From Leadbetterella sp964489955 (GTDB lineage Bacteria; Bacteroidota; Bacteroidia; Cytophagales; Spirosomataceae), in contig CAZBAV010000005.1 in the NCBI GenBank assembly GCA_964489955.1, positions 65,039 through 129,038 of the forward strand: 64,000 nucleotides of DNA, in the 5' to 3' direction. Position numbers and translations under genes: made by a program. Below, in pieces: positions 17,583 to 26,613 of the stretch. Within the stretch, counting starts at the first letter, position 1, and each line of letters opens with the position of its first letter. The notes under the pieces are model-generated. The model did no database searches, was not told the DNA's origin, and worked only from the letters and a program-made list of their open reading frames with translations.

Positions 17583-17893
17583 ACTAAGCTGGTACGCTCC
17601 CATTAAGCTTTTAAGTAATTATCATGTAAAATCATTCTTACTTAAAAAGACCTATTGATGCTTTTTGGCCCAAACGGCTTTTGTTCTGCTGGTAAAGAAC
17701 AAAAGCCAGAATTGAATCTTTAAAAAGCATCAAACCAAACTCTGAAGGTAACAAAGTCCGCTTCCCCAAAGCAGATTTTATAGACAAAAACCAGACATTT
17801 TTAGTAAAGAAAGAATGTCTTCAATCGGATTACAGGCCGTAACTATTTAATAACAGTGGCTTTCTAGTATATTTAGGGTTAAATCTAATTTTT
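17583..17893. other. gene-free stretch with three consecutive stem-loops
   Basis: The first stem pairs CTTTTAAGTAA (17608-17618) with TTACTTAAAAAG (17638-17649). The second is nested: outer arms TTGATGCTTTTT (17655-17666) and AAAAAGCATCAA (17722-17733), inner arms GGCTTTTGTTCT (17676-17687) and AGAACAAAAGCC (17696-17707), all perfect. The third pairs AGACATT with AATGTCT further on, before 17825. The region precedes the DPP11 gene. It may be a set of terminators, a structured RNA or a small repeat element. A -7-like TATATTTA lies about 30 bases before the DPP11 start. Confidence 0.6.
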
Positions 17894-20059
17894 ATGAAAA
17901 AAGTTTTAGTCCTACTATTGTTAGTAACAGCCCCCCTCCTAACCAAAGCGGATGAGGGCATGTGGCTTCCCCAGCTACTCGGTAAGCTCAATGAAGATCG
18001 CATGAAGTCCCTCGGCATGAAGATTTCTGCCGAAGAAATCTATAGTGTAAACAAAGGAAGTCTGAAGGACGCCATTGTAAGCTTTGGCGGATTTTGTACG
18101 GGTGAAGTCATTTCTAAGCAAGGGCTTGTTCTTACCAATCATCATTGCGGTTTCAGAGCCATTCAAGATCATTCTAGTGTAGAAAATAACTATATTCAAG
18201 ATGGATTCTGGGCAATGGATAAAAGCAAAGAATTACCAAATAAGGGTTTATTTGTAACCTTTATTGTACGTATAGATGACGTAACCGCTCAGGTTTTGAA
18301 CGGCACCAACGCCTCTATGACTGAAAGAGAAAGACAAAGTATAATTGACAAGAACTCTATAGCACTTCAAAAGACCATTAACAAAGAGTCTTCGCAAGAC
18401 GCAATAATAAGAAGCTTCTTTGAGGGAAACCAATATTACGCATTCGTAACTGAGACTTTCAGAGATATAAGACTGGTAGGTGCTCCACCTAACAGCATTG
18501 GTAATTTCGGTAAAGACTCTGACAACTGGATGTGGCCACGCCACACGGGAGATTTTGCTATGTTCAGAATATATGCCAACAAAGACAATAAACCCGCTGA
18601 ATACTCTCCGGATAACGTTCCATATACTCCTAAACGAGCACTAAATATCTCACTTAGTGGTATTGATAAAGGCGACTTTACCATGGTTTTTGGGTTTCCT
18701 GGAAAAACTACGCAGTACCTTCCAGCCGTGGCTGTAGACCAAATAGTAAGAGTAAATGATCCTGCAAAGATTATGATTCGGGATAAAACTCTCGCAGAAA
18801 TAGATAAATTTATGCGTACCGATGAAAAAACAAAGATTCAGTATGCTGCTAAGTGGGCTGGAATAAGCAATGCCTGGAAAAAGTGGCAAGGAGAAGTACT
18901 CGGCTTAACAAGAACCAATGCCGTGGCGAAGAAATTGAAGTTTGAAGAGACATTTCAAAACAGAGTAGATAAAAACGCGGATTTTGCGGCTTATCGCACC
19001 ATATTGCCAGACTTTAAGAAAACGTATGCAGAGTTTGAGCCTTACGGTTTGGCCAAAGATTATTATACAGAAATCATAAGTAAACTGGAGTTGTTTACCA
19101 TAGTAGCTCAGCTGAAATCGGCAGAAAGTGCTTTTAGGAATGGAGGAAACGATGCCTACCAAAAACGTGTTGCTGCCATAAAACCAACTCTTGAGAAGTT
19201 CTTTAAAGATTATAACCCAGAAGTAGACAAAAACGTATTCCGATCGCTTTTGGAGGTTTACTTAAGTCAGCCGCAAGAGTTTACCTCGCCGGCTTTACGA
19301 CAAGTTTTTGAAGCCAAAAACAAAGATTATGCTGCCTTGGCTGATAATTTCTTTATTGAAAAAGATCTTTACAACGAGAGTTTTGTATTTCACTTGCTTG
19401 ACAAACCGGGAGAGGAGCTAATAAAAACACTTGACTCTTTTGTGACAATAAAACTGTACAACGACATCCTCAAAACTTATCAGGATAAAGTTCAAAATCC
19501 ATCGAACGGGCTTCAGGATAAAATAAACAGCCTGCAACGTGACTACACAAAGGCACAGTTGGCGGTGATGAAAGAAAAGAAATTTTATCCTGATGCAAAC
19601 AGCACCATGCGTGTAACCTACGGGCAAGTAGACGGTTATCAGCCAAGAAACGGAGTGAACTATCATTTCCTTACCGACCTTGATGGTGTGATGGAAAAAT
19701 ACAAACCGGGAGATTATGAGTTTGACTTACCGGAAAAACTTGTAGACTTACATGCTACGAAAGATTATGGCAACTACGGACAAAACGGTATTATGCCCGT
19801 TTGTTTCATAGCCAGTAACCACACCACAGGCGGAAACAGCGGAAGCCCCGCCTTAGATGCCCACGGAAACCTTATTGGTTTGAACTTTGATCGCGTTTGG
19901 GAAGGTACTATGAGTGACATCAACTACGATGCCAGTATTTGCCGTAACATTATGGTAGATATACGCTATGTACTTTTTATTGTAGATAAGTTTGCCGGTG
20001 CAGGTCATCTGGTAAAAGAAATGAATATCGTTTATCCTAAGGCTAAAAAGAAAAAATGA
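17894..20059 (+). CDS. dpp11: S46 dipeptidyl-peptidase 11 (Asp/Glu-specific)
   Basis: This 721-residue exported serine peptidase removes dipeptides with Asp or Glu in the second position from peptides in the periplasm. It has a signal peptide (KKVLVLLLLVTAPLLTKA), the histidine motif TNHHCG (His83/His84), DNWMWPRHTGDFAMFRIYA and the nucleophile motif GGNSGSPALD with Ser649. Arg667 in FDRVWEGTMSD lies 18 residues after the serine, the same spacing as Ser655 and Arg673 of Porphyromonas DPP11; DPP7, which prefers hydrophobic residues, has Gly there. The assignment to DPP11 is therefore specific. The next gene, an M28 peptidase, overlaps it by four bases, so they form a peptide-degrading operon. 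Confidence 0.92.
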   Translation: MKKVLVLLLLVTAPLLTKADEGMWLPQLLGKLNEDRMKSLGMKISAEEIYSVNKGSLKDAIVSFGGFCTGEVISKQGLVLTNHHCGFRAIQDHSSVENNYIQDGFWAMDKSKELPNKGLFVTFIVRIDDVTAQVLNGTNASMTERERQSIIDKNSIALQKTINKESSQDAIIRSFFEGNQYYAFVTETFRDIRLVGAPPNSIGNFGKDSDNWMWPRHTGDFAMFRIYANKDNKPAEYSPDNVPYTPKRALNISLSGIDKGDFTMVFGFPGKTTQYLPAVAVDQIVRVNDPAKIMIRDKTLAEIDKFMRTDEKTKIQYAAKWAGISNAWKKWQGEVLGLTRTNAVAKKLKFEETFQNRVDKNADFAAYRTILPDFKKTYAEFEPYGLAKDYYTEIISKLELFTIVAQLKSAESAFRNGGNDAYQKRVAAIKPTLEKFFKDYNPEVDKNVFRSLLEVYLSQPQEFTSPALRQVFEAKNKDYAALADNFFIEKDLYNESFVFHLLDKPGEELIKTLDSFVTIKLYNDILKTYQDKVQNPSNGLQDKINSLQRDYTKAQLAVMKEKKFYPDANSTMRVTYGQVDGYQPRNGVNYHFLTDLDGVMEKYKPGDYEFDLPEKLVDLHATKDYGNYGQNGIMPVCFIASNHTTGGNSGSPALDAHGNLIGLNFDRVWEGTMSDINYDASICRNIMVDIRYVLFIVDKFAGAGHLVKEMNIVYPKAKKKK

Positions 20060-21000
20060 GAGTTATTTTAAGTCTAATTTTCTTATTGACCAGCTCAATC
20101 TCTTTTTCGCAAGAAATAGAGATTGGGCGGTTAAAAAAGCACGTTTACTATCTAGCCGATGACAAGATGAAAGGCAGAGGAACAGGAAGTAAACAGACCG
20201 AAAAGGCTGCTAAGTATATCAAAAAAGAGTTTAAGAAGTTAGGGCTAAAACCATTGGGAACAGAGGGGTATTATCAAGCTTTTAAGGCCAAAGTAAGAAG
20301 AGTAGTAGTTCCTGACAGCATACGGGATGCAAAGAATGTAATAGCATTTTTAGATAATGGAGCAGAAAGAACTGTCGTTATAGGAGCACATTATGACCAC
20401 CTTGGCGAAGGCAAACAAGGTAGTTCCCGTGATTCTACCAGTTATGGCGTAATTCATAACGGAGCGGACGACAATGCATCTGGTGTAGCAGGTTTGTTGG
20501 AATTAGCGAGAGTTTTCTCCCAAAACAAAGTAAAAGAACCTGTAAATTTTCTATTTATAGCGTTTGGAGCAGAAGAGCTGGGCTTATTGGGTTCAAGACA
20601 CTTTGTGAAAAACCCTACTTACGCTTTAGAAAGTATTCACTTCATGCTAAATATGGACATGATAGGTCGTTTTAATCCTGAAAACGGCGTTGCTATCATT
20701 GGATATGGAACCGCACCGGAGTTTGAAACTATATTCTCAGAGATTGACAAAAATACACATATAAAGCATTACACAGGTTATGAAGGTAGAGGTGGTTCGG
20801 ATCAAACTTCTTTCTATGAAAAGGATATCCCTGTTCTGTTTTTCCATACAGGCGGTCATGATGATTACCACAAACCTACAGATGATGCCCAAAAAGTAGA
20901 TTATAAATCGCTCAAGGGTATTTTGGAGTTGGAAAAAGCTGTCATAGAAAACAGTTTTAAAATAGAAAAGCTGCAATTTAGAAGTACGGATAAGAAGTAA
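20056..21000 (+). CDS. M28 family zinc aminopeptidase
   Basis: The 314-residue protein has a signal peptide (RVILSLIFLLTSSISFSQ) and a complete two-zinc M28 site: His in GAHYDHLGEG, Asp in GADDNASG, the Glu-Glu pair in FGAEELGLLG, Asp in NMDMIGRF and His in the HDDYHKPTDD segment. M28 enzymes remove single N-terminal amino acids. Its start overlaps the DPP11 stop (ATGA), so the two are translated together. DPP11 would supply dipeptides and this enzyme could split peptides further; that link is inference. A strong stem-loop follows. Confidence 0.9.
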   Translation: MRVILSLIFLLTSSISFSQEIEIGRLKKHVYYLADDKMKGRGTGSKQTEKAAKYIKKEFKKLGLKPLGTEGYYQAFKAKVRRVVVPDSIRDAKNVIAFLDNGAERTVVIGAHYDHLGEGKQGSSRDSTSYGVIHNGADDNASGVAGLLELARVFSQNKVKEPVNFLFIAFGAEELGLLGSRHFVKNPTYALESIHFMLNMDMIGRFNPENGVAIIGYGTAPEFETIFSEIDKNTHIKHYTGYEGRGGSDQTSFYEKDIPVLFFHTGGHDDYHKPTDDAQKVDYKSLKGILELEKAVIENSFKIEKLQFRSTDKK

Positions 21001-21040
21001 ATTCAATTTCTGAAGACTATTATTAATCTAGCTACAAAGA

Positions 21041-21076
21041 GAACGGGTGGGCTACAACCGAGCCTACCCGTTCTTT
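21041..21076 (+). terminator. terminator of the DPP11-M28 operon
   Basis: GAACGGGTGGGCT (21041-21053) pairs with AGCCTACCCGTTC (21061-21073), 13 pairs with one G-T, followed by TTT. Confidence 0.8.
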
Positions 21077-21295
21077 AAGTCAATATCGTTGCCCTACTTT
21101 TACTCATTCCTTTTTCAGACAAGCAGTATTTTCTACAAAGCACTTGTTTATCCAATATTAAATAAGCCGCCGCCCCTTTCTACCGAAATTCGGCGTAGCC
21201 GCAAAAATTTTTTTGAAAAATGACCTATACATACCTTAAAATCTCTCTAATTTTCTAAAAAGCCCGATATTTACACAAAAAATTACCTGCATTTC

Positions 21296-21802
21296 ATGAA
21301 ACCTTTTTATACAGAAACCCAAGTCCGCTGGTCTGACCTAGATGCCAACCGTCATTTGGCCAATGCCTCATATATGAACTTCACGAGCTTTGCCCGTTTG
21401 AGTTTCTTGAGCCACCATGGCGTCACTATGAACCATCTTGAGAAATGGAATATTGGTCCGGCAGTCTTAAGAGAGGAGTTTTCCTTTTTTAAAGAAGCTC
21501 ATGACCAGCAGCAGATTATTATCACAGTTGAGGTTTCTGGCGTTTCTGAGAAAGGAGATATTTTTGAGTTTCTACACAATCTTTACCTAAAAGAAAACGG
21601 CACCCACCTTGCTTTTTCTCGAGTTCTTGGTGTTTGGTTCTCTATGGACGCTCGCAAAATAACGGCTCCTCCTACAGAACTTGTAACTTGCTTACAAAAT
21701 GGAATTAACCCAGAAACGGTTCGTACATTAAGTCTACAAGACCTGAAAACATTACCTGTAAAACCCCAAAATGTCGACATAAAAAGCCTTTTGGGCATTT
21801 GA
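21296..21802 (+). CDS. acyl-CoA thioesterase, hotdog fold (4HBT/FadM-like)
   Basis: The 168-residue protein has the single hotdog domain of the 4-hydroxybenzoyl-CoA thioesterase group. The signature VRWSDLDANRHLANASYMNF has the catalytic Asp (in SDLDAN), the conserved His and the NxxY continuation. Such enzymes hydrolyse acyl-CoA thioesters in the cytoplasm, usually of medium to long or branched acids. The protein is a little longer than YbgC (about 134 residues) because of a C-terminal tail. It is a single gene; no neighbour points to a substrate. Confidence 0.85.
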   Translation: MKPFYTETQVRWSDLDANRHLANASYMNFTSFARLSFLSHHGVTMNHLEKWNIGPAVLREEFSFFKEAHDQQQIIITVEVSGVSEKGDIFEFLHNLYLKENGTHLAFSRVLGVWFSMDARKITAPPTELVTCLQNGINPETVRTLSLQDLKTLPVKPQNVDIKSLLGI

Positions 21803-21822
21803 AATACAGGAAAAGGCTTTTT
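21781..21822 (+). terminator. stem-loop at the thioesterase 3' end
   Basis: AAAAAGCCTTTT (21781-21792) pairs with AAAAGGCTTTTT (21811-21822). The left arm is inside the last codons of the gene. The loop is 18 bases, so it is a plausible but not ideal terminator. Confidence 0.5.
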
Positions 21823-21851
21823 AATGTATAATTAGTTTGGATAACAATACC

Positions 21852-21859
21852 TATATTTG
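21852..21859 (+). promoter_or_regulatory. -7 element (TATATTTG) of the TIM-barrel lipoprotein gene
   Basis: TATATTTG matches TAnnTTTG exactly and lies 20 bases before the ATG at 21880. No clear -33 TTTG is at the usual distance. Confidence 0.55.
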
Positions 21860-21879
21860 GACTTATCCAACCAAAATCT

Positions 21880-22857
21880 ATGATGAAAAAACCCTTAATT
21901 TTCCTAACTGTATTGGCCATTGGTATTGGCTTATTCGGATGCTCTAATAAAGAAGAGGCAAAAACGCCCGACTATACTATTTCATTGGCACAATGGTCAT
22001 TACATAAAAGTTTCTTCGGAGATTCCCGAAATGGAGACTGGGAAGAATTTGGCCGCTTGTTACGTGAAGCTCCAGACTCCCTATACAGGGGAGAAATACA
22101 TCCCGATGACTTCCCCGCCATAGCCAAAGGTTATGGCATAAACATAATAGAACTGGTTAACGTCTTCTATTTTAACAAAGCCAAAAACATGGAATACTGG
22201 GAAGGCTTTAAAAACCGCTGCGAAGAGTCCGGTGTAAGTGTAGGACTTATTATGTGTGATGCCCTGGGAGATCTGGGTGATACGGACTCTACAGCCCGCA
22301 ACACAGCTGTAGAAAACCACTACCCATGGGTAGATGTGGCTGCTTTTCTTGGTGCAAAAACAATACGTGTAAATGCCGCAGGAAAGGGCTCTGCCGAAGA
22401 GGTTGCCAAAAATGCAGCTGCCGGTCTTACTAAACTTGGACAATATGCCGCCACAAAGGGAATTAACATTGTAGTAGAAAACCATGGCGGATACAGCTCT
22501 GATGGAGGCTGGCTCTCTGGTGTAATGAGAAAAGTAAACATGGAAAACGTAGGTACCTTACCCGACTTCGGTAATTTCTGCATAGAAAGAGGCCCAGATG
22601 GCTGTGCAAAACAGTATGATATATATAAAGGGATAGAGGAACTTATACCTTACGCCAAGGGTGTTTCTGCTAAAACCAATGATTTTGATGATAAAGGCAA
22701 TGAGGTCGATAAAGATTACTCCCGTATTTTCAAGATAATGAAGAAAGCAGGCTTTAAAGGCACCATTGGCATTGAATATGAAGGGGAAAAACTCTCCGAG
22801 GATGAAGGAATAAAGGCTACCAAAGCCTTACTAGAAAGAATGATTGCAGAAAACTAA
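21880..22857 (+). CDS. sugar phosphate isomerase/epimerase-like TIM-barrel lipoprotein
   Basis: The 325-residue protein has a lipobox (IGLFGC) and a xylose-isomerase-like TIM barrel of the AP-endonuclease-2 family. Typical parts are ISLAQWSLHKSFF at the first strand, IVVENHGGYSSDGG with a probable metal-binding Glu, TLPDFGNFC, YAKGVSAKTNDFD with an Asp ligand and GTIGIEYEGE near the end. Exported members of this family occur in sugar-utilisation loci and often act as epimerases or dehydratase partners; the substrate is unknown. The paralogous chemistry uses one divalent metal. A perfect terminator follows directly after the stop. Confidence 0.8.
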   Translation: MMKKPLIFLTVLAIGIGLFGCSNKEEAKTPDYTISLAQWSLHKSFFGDSRNGDWEEFGRLLREAPDSLYRGEIHPDDFPAIAKGYGINIIELVNVFYFNKAKNMEYWEGFKNRCEESGVSVGLIMCDALGDLGDTDSTARNTAVENHYPWVDVAAFLGAKTIRVNAAGKGSAEEVAKNAAAGLTKLGQYAATKGINIVVENHGGYSSDGGWLSGVMRKVNMENVGTLPDFGNFCIERGPDGCAKQYDIYKGIEELIPYAKGVSAKTNDFDDKGNEVDKDYSRIFKIMKKAGFKGTIGIEYEGEKLSEDEGIKATKALLERMIAEN

Positions 22858-22860
22858 AAA

Positions 22861-22894
22861 AATGAGCCCTCAGATTTCTGAGGGCTCATTTTTT
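22861..22894. terminator. bidirectional terminator
   Basis: AATGAGCCCTCAG (22861-22873), loop ATTT, CTGAGGGCTCATT (22878-22890) is a perfect 13-pair stem flanked by A-run on the left and T-run on the right, so it works for both convergent genes. Confidence 0.92.
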
Positions 22895-22904
22895 ATATCA
22901 ATTG

Positions 22905-23969
22905 TTAGTTTTGGTTGATATCAATAAGGATTTTCACTTCTTCCGGATTGTTAACCAAAGCCTCAAAACCTTCTGACACAATATTATCAAGCTTAATCTT
23001 ACTGGTGACCAGCTTTTCTACCGGCATCCTTCCGCTATGGATTAAGTCTATAACCTGCGGGAAAATATTACGGTAAGCAATGATTCCTTTAACGGTGATT
23101 TCACGTAAAACCTGATCAAGAGCATTATGCGTTACTGGCTTACCAAATAAAGCTACCAAAACGGCCGTTCCTCCATTCCTCAACGATTCTATTCCTGTAG
23201 AAAATGAAGCCTGTACCCCTGCGGCATCCAGATACACATCTACACCATATCCCGTAATTTCCTTGACTTGTACAGCTATATCGGGTTCTTTAGCATTTAT
23301 GATATGTGTAGCACCTATTTCTGCCGCTTTTGCCAAGCGTTTTTCGGCTATGTCTGTCACAATAACTTTGGATGCTCCGGCCGCCAAAGCAGCTTGTACG
23401 CATAATAAACCAATAGGACCTGCACCCGAAACCAAAACAGTTTGCCCTACTTTCAAGCCGCTTTGTAATACTGCGTAAACTGCTACTGCAGCAGGCTCTA
23501 CCAAAGCCCCTTGCTCGAACGTAAAATCATCTGGTATTTTATGTACCATGTAGTCTTCTACCACCGTGTATTTTGCAAAACCTCCGTTAGAGCTGAGGCC
23601 AATGAAGCCAAGCGGTTCGGAAAGATTGTACTCTCCGTTTGGCACAAAAGGACTATCAAAGTTTTTAAAAATGGGTTCTACCACTACCCTATCGCCCTTT
23701 TTGAAACGACTTACATTTTCTCCTACTTCATCCACTATCCCAGAAAACTCATGGCCTAAGGTGGTAACTCCTTGGTGACCGTTTAAAGGGTATGGTTTAT
23801 CCACGGGAATCAACTGTGGCCCATGTACATATTCGTGCAGGTCAGAACCACAAATACCGGCAAATTGCACGGCTATTTTTACCTGATTAGTTCCCGGTGA
23901 CGGAATATCTGTTTCTTCTACCCTTATGTCATGCTCAGCATACCAACGGGCGGCTTTCATCTTGCTCAT
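22905..23969 (-). CDS. 2,3-butanediol dehydrogenase-like zinc alcohol dehydrogenase
   Basis: This 354-residue medium-chain dehydrogenase resembles BdhA of Bacillus subtilis. The catalytic zinc site is present (Cys in GICGSDLHE, GHE in TLGHEFSG, Glu in ALVEPAAVA), as is the NAD-binding GAGPIGLL motif. The structural-zinc loop has no cysteines; KNFDSPFVPNGEYNLSEPLGF replaces the usual four-Cys segment, and as far as I recall BdhA also lacks it. The enzyme would interconvert acetoin or diacetyl and 2,3-butanediol, or oxidise a related sec-alcohol. It is a single gene on the minus strand with its own shared terminator. Confidence 0.82.
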   Translation of the reverse strand: MSKMKAARWYAEHDIRVEETDIPSPGTNQVKIAVQFAGICGSDLHEYVHGPQLIPVDKPYPLNGHQGVTTLGHEFSGIVDEVGENVSRFKKGDRVVVEPIFKNFDSPFVPNGEYNLSEPLGFIGLSSNGGFAKYTVVEDYMVHKIPDDFTFEQGALVEPAAVAVYAVLQSGLKVGQTVLVSGAGPIGLLCVQAALAAGASKVIVTDIAEKRLAKAAEIGATHIINAKEPDIAVQVKEITGYGVDVYLDAAGVQASFSTGIESLRNGGTAVLVALFGKPVTHNALDQVLREITVKGIIAYRNIFPQVIDLIHSGRMPVEKLVTSKIKLDNIVSEGFEALVNNPEEVKILIDINQN

Positions 23970-24111
23970 AATTCAGTTTGTTTCTTGAGAACGAAGTTCG
24001 GTATACGAAAGCGGGTAAAAGCTGCCTCCGCCATTATTTAAATATGATTTTTATCATGTGCATTTCCGTTTGCTACACTATAATCTAAATTATGTAGCAG
24101 ATGTTTCGCAC

Positions 24112-24594
24112 TTACTTTTTGCGAGCGAGATGCGTGAGGTAATCTTCTATTTTAGACTTCGTTTTAGTACTGGAAAAGGCAAAAGATTTATCTCGCTTTC
24201 CATTTAAGTAGACGATATATTCGGGGAAAATGCTCTTTTTCCAGATCTTGGAATAATACTCTCTTGCAGCAGGAATTACTATCCAGTTGTCGTTAAAAAA
24301 GTCTCTTCCTTTATAGTTATTAATGGTGTGGAGATTGTTCTCCAGCAGAACTACAAATTTTACATCTGATGAAGCGGAATACTTTACTGCTAAAGCATTG
24401 TAATAGGGAATATCCCGCACACAATAACCACAACCTAAACTGACTACCAAAAAAAACAATTTGCTTTCGGATAACTCCTTTTGAGTATACCTATTTCCAT
24501 ACCTATCTACCAAATCAGAATTTGGTAATTCTTGAGCCAGTAAAGCACTGTGAAACAAAACTATAAATAGGGCCGGAATGAAAATTTTTATCAC
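24112..24594 (-). CDS. exported thioredoxin-fold protein
   Basis: The 160-residue protein has a signal peptide (IKIFIPALFIVLFHSALLAQ) and a thioredoxin-like fold of the TlpA/redoxin type. The active-site pair is CGYC in VVSLGCGYCVRDIPYYN, and the cis-proline region is FPEYIVYLNGK. The matching first strands (DLVDRYGNRYTQKELSESKLFFLVVS) are typical of TlpA-like proteins. It should act in periplasmic thiol-disulfide exchange. It is not next to a DsbD or cytochrome c gene, so the partner is unknown. Confidence 0.78.
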   Translation of the reverse strand: MIKIFIPALFIVLFHSALLAQELPNSDLVDRYGNRYTQKELSESKLFFLVVSLGCGYCVRDIPYYNALAVKYSASSDVKFVVLLENNLHTINNYKGRDFFNDNWIVIPAAREYYSKIWKKSIFPEYIVYLNGKRDKSFAFSSTKTKSKIEDYLTHLARKK

Positions 24595-24679
24595 TTTCCT
24601 AATTCTCTGTTAAGCTATGTTTACAACCAAATACCAATACTTTATTAAACCTAAAGTGTGATCAAAAGTGATGCAAACT

Positions 24680-26449
24680 TTAAATTATTTCCATCTTCTT
24701 CATCAAAAAAGTGGCACTTTTATTCTTGCAAATGCCATCGCGTAGCTTGTAGTCAAAAACCAACTCATCGTTTATTATTTCTACTTCGAAGTTCTTGTTC
24801 TCCAATTTTTGAGGATGTTCTTCTACAAGTTTACACACCTCTAAGTCGTGTGTAGCAATGCCGCCAATTGCAGACTTCGAGATAATCTTTTTTATAACTC
24901 CTATGGTTCCAGACTGCTTGTCGTCAGAGTTTGTACCCCTAAGAATCTCATCCAGCAATACAAAACAGGTTTCCGTTTCTAAGTGGTTTATGATAGTTTT
25001 CAGTCGCTTTACTTCGGCAAAGAAATAGGATTCGCCGCTAGCCAATGAGTCTGACTGCCGCATAGAAACCAATACGGGTAAAGGGTGTATGCTGCCGGAT
25101 GATGCACAAATTGGAGACCCAACTCCTGCCAAAACCATGTTTACTCCCAAGGTACGCAAAAACGTACTTTTCCCCGACATATTAGAACCCGTAAGGATTA
25201 CAAAATTGCTTTCTGTAATACGTATACTGTTAGTAACTCTTGTTCCTTCCGGTATCAATGGATGTCCTAAGTCTGAAAAAGCCGCTTCTTTATTTTGGTT
25301 TAAAGATGGGTAAACAAAGCTCGGATTATTGTAAGCAAAGTTTGCTAGGCTACTTAAGCCCTCAAATTGCCCGATTATCTCTAACCATGCTTCCACTTTA
25401 GTTGCATGTACTTCTTTCCAGCGTAACAGAGAGCGAAGGGCATGAATATGGTATAAAACGATTCCATTTAAAACTATGGCACCCAGCTGGAAGTTTATCC
25501 CTTGAATTTTCAGAAAATGATTGGATAAGATTTGAAGCTCTTTGCTGGCCCTATCCGCTAGCAGGATGTCTTGCCACAGCACCAGCTTTGGAGAGGTAAA
25601 CTTCTCTTTTTCTATGCTCTGTAGTATAAATCCGTAATATTTAATGATTTGACTTACTCTTTGGGAGTTTATGACCTCTTGCTTTATTTTGGATAGCTGA
25701 GTACCCATAAAAGCAAGGTTCAGCACAAAAACTAACCCCACCCAAGCAAAGGGCAAGAAATCCAAAACAGCAGCAAGAAATACGCCCAAAAAAGCGGCCG
25801 CCATAAAGTACGAAACCAGGATAGTAATTTTGCTTAAGGGCTTTTGGGTCTCTTTTGCCCAGGCAATGAGCTTATCATAATCTTCCTCCTTATCTTCTAT
25901 GCTTTTCCCTAATGCTGCAAAGTCTTGCCTCCACTCTAATTTCGATGTTAATTCTTTTACGGCAGCTTGGTTCTCTATTATTTGCTTGGGTTGCAAAATG
26001 CTTGTAAGTAAAGACGCTAAATTAGACTGTCCAACAAAAGTAGCTGTACGATTTAAATGATGGAAAAGAGAGGATTTACCAAAAAAATCGAGGTCAAATG
26101 TATAAAAGTGCGATGGATTTATGTTCCTGCTGCCGTCATAAAATGGTAATTCCTTATTACTTAAAAAACCGATTTCTTCCTGATTAACTTTAGCCAAATT
26201 ACCCAGAATCTTCCTTTGCCATAGTAAAGACCGATGTTTGATAACTAATATTATAAAGAGAGCCAAAGCAACCAAAACGATGGCTAAGAAATGGATGGAC
26301 TCCGTTACCAAAAACTTATAGGTACAGAACACTATGGCTATTGCTAATACTAGTCGTATTGTGCCTAAGTTGTACGATTTTTTTGAGAGTTCTGCTGCTT
26401 TTGCAGCATAGGAAGTATACAGCTCTGTATATTTTTCTAAAGGCTTCAT
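24680..26449 (-). CDS. membrane-anchored MutS-like ATPase
   Basis: This 589-residue protein ends in a MutS-type ATPase (domain V): Walker A GSNMSGKSTFLRT, the MutS-typical SDSLASGESYFFAEV, Walker B FVLLDEILRGTNSDD and the switch IATHDLEV. It lacks the mismatch-recognition and connector domains of MutS, and it lacks the Smr nuclease end of MutS2. Instead two hydrophobic pairs are seen (about residues 28-70 and 205-250), which would place it in the inner membrane. The middle helices resemble the MutS clamp/lever. The job is not known; a role in mismatch repair is not supported by the domain content. No repair gene is next to it. Confidence 0.82.
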   Translation of the reverse strand: MKPLEKYTELYTSYAAKAAELSKKSYNLGTIRLVLAIAIVFCTYKFLVTESIHFLAIVLVALALFIILVIKHRSLLWQRKILGNLAKVNQEEIGFLSNKELPFYDGSRNINPSHFYTFDLDFFGKSSLFHHLNRTATFVGQSNLASLLTSILQPKQIIENQAAVKELTSKLEWRQDFAALGKSIEDKEEDYDKLIAWAKETQKPLSKITILVSYFMAAAFLGVFLAAVLDFLPFAWVGLVFVLNLAFMGTQLSKIKQEVINSQRVSQIIKYYGFILQSIEKEKFTSPKLVLWQDILLADRASKELQILSNHFLKIQGINFQLGAIVLNGIVLYHIHALRSLLRWKEVHATKVEAWLEIIGQFEGLSSLANFAYNNPSFVYPSLNQNKEAAFSDLGHPLIPEGTRVTNSIRITESNFVILTGSNMSGKSTFLRTLGVNMVLAGVGSPICASSGSIHPLPVLVSMRQSDSLASGESYFFAEVKRLKTIINHLETETCFVLLDEILRGTNSDDKQSGTIGVIKKIISKSAIGGIATHDLEVCKLVEEHPQKLENKNFEVEIINDELVFDYKLRDGICKNKSATFLMKKMEII

Positions 26450-26613
26450 CCAATTATATTTTTATGAGAACAAAAATCCCCACCAAAAGATTTATACCGA
26501 AGCTAAGATGCCGGATTCTTGCCTTTCAATACCTGCAAAAAACCGACCGTCATAAACCGCTTTGGTTTACGATTTTCTTTCTATAAATTCGGAATAGATT
26601 AAATAAGTAGAAT

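Noticed and set aside
22905..23969. Loss of the structural-zinc cysteines in the alcohol dehydrogenase
   Set aside because: BdhA-type enzymes are known, as far as I recall, without this loop, so it is not a defect.
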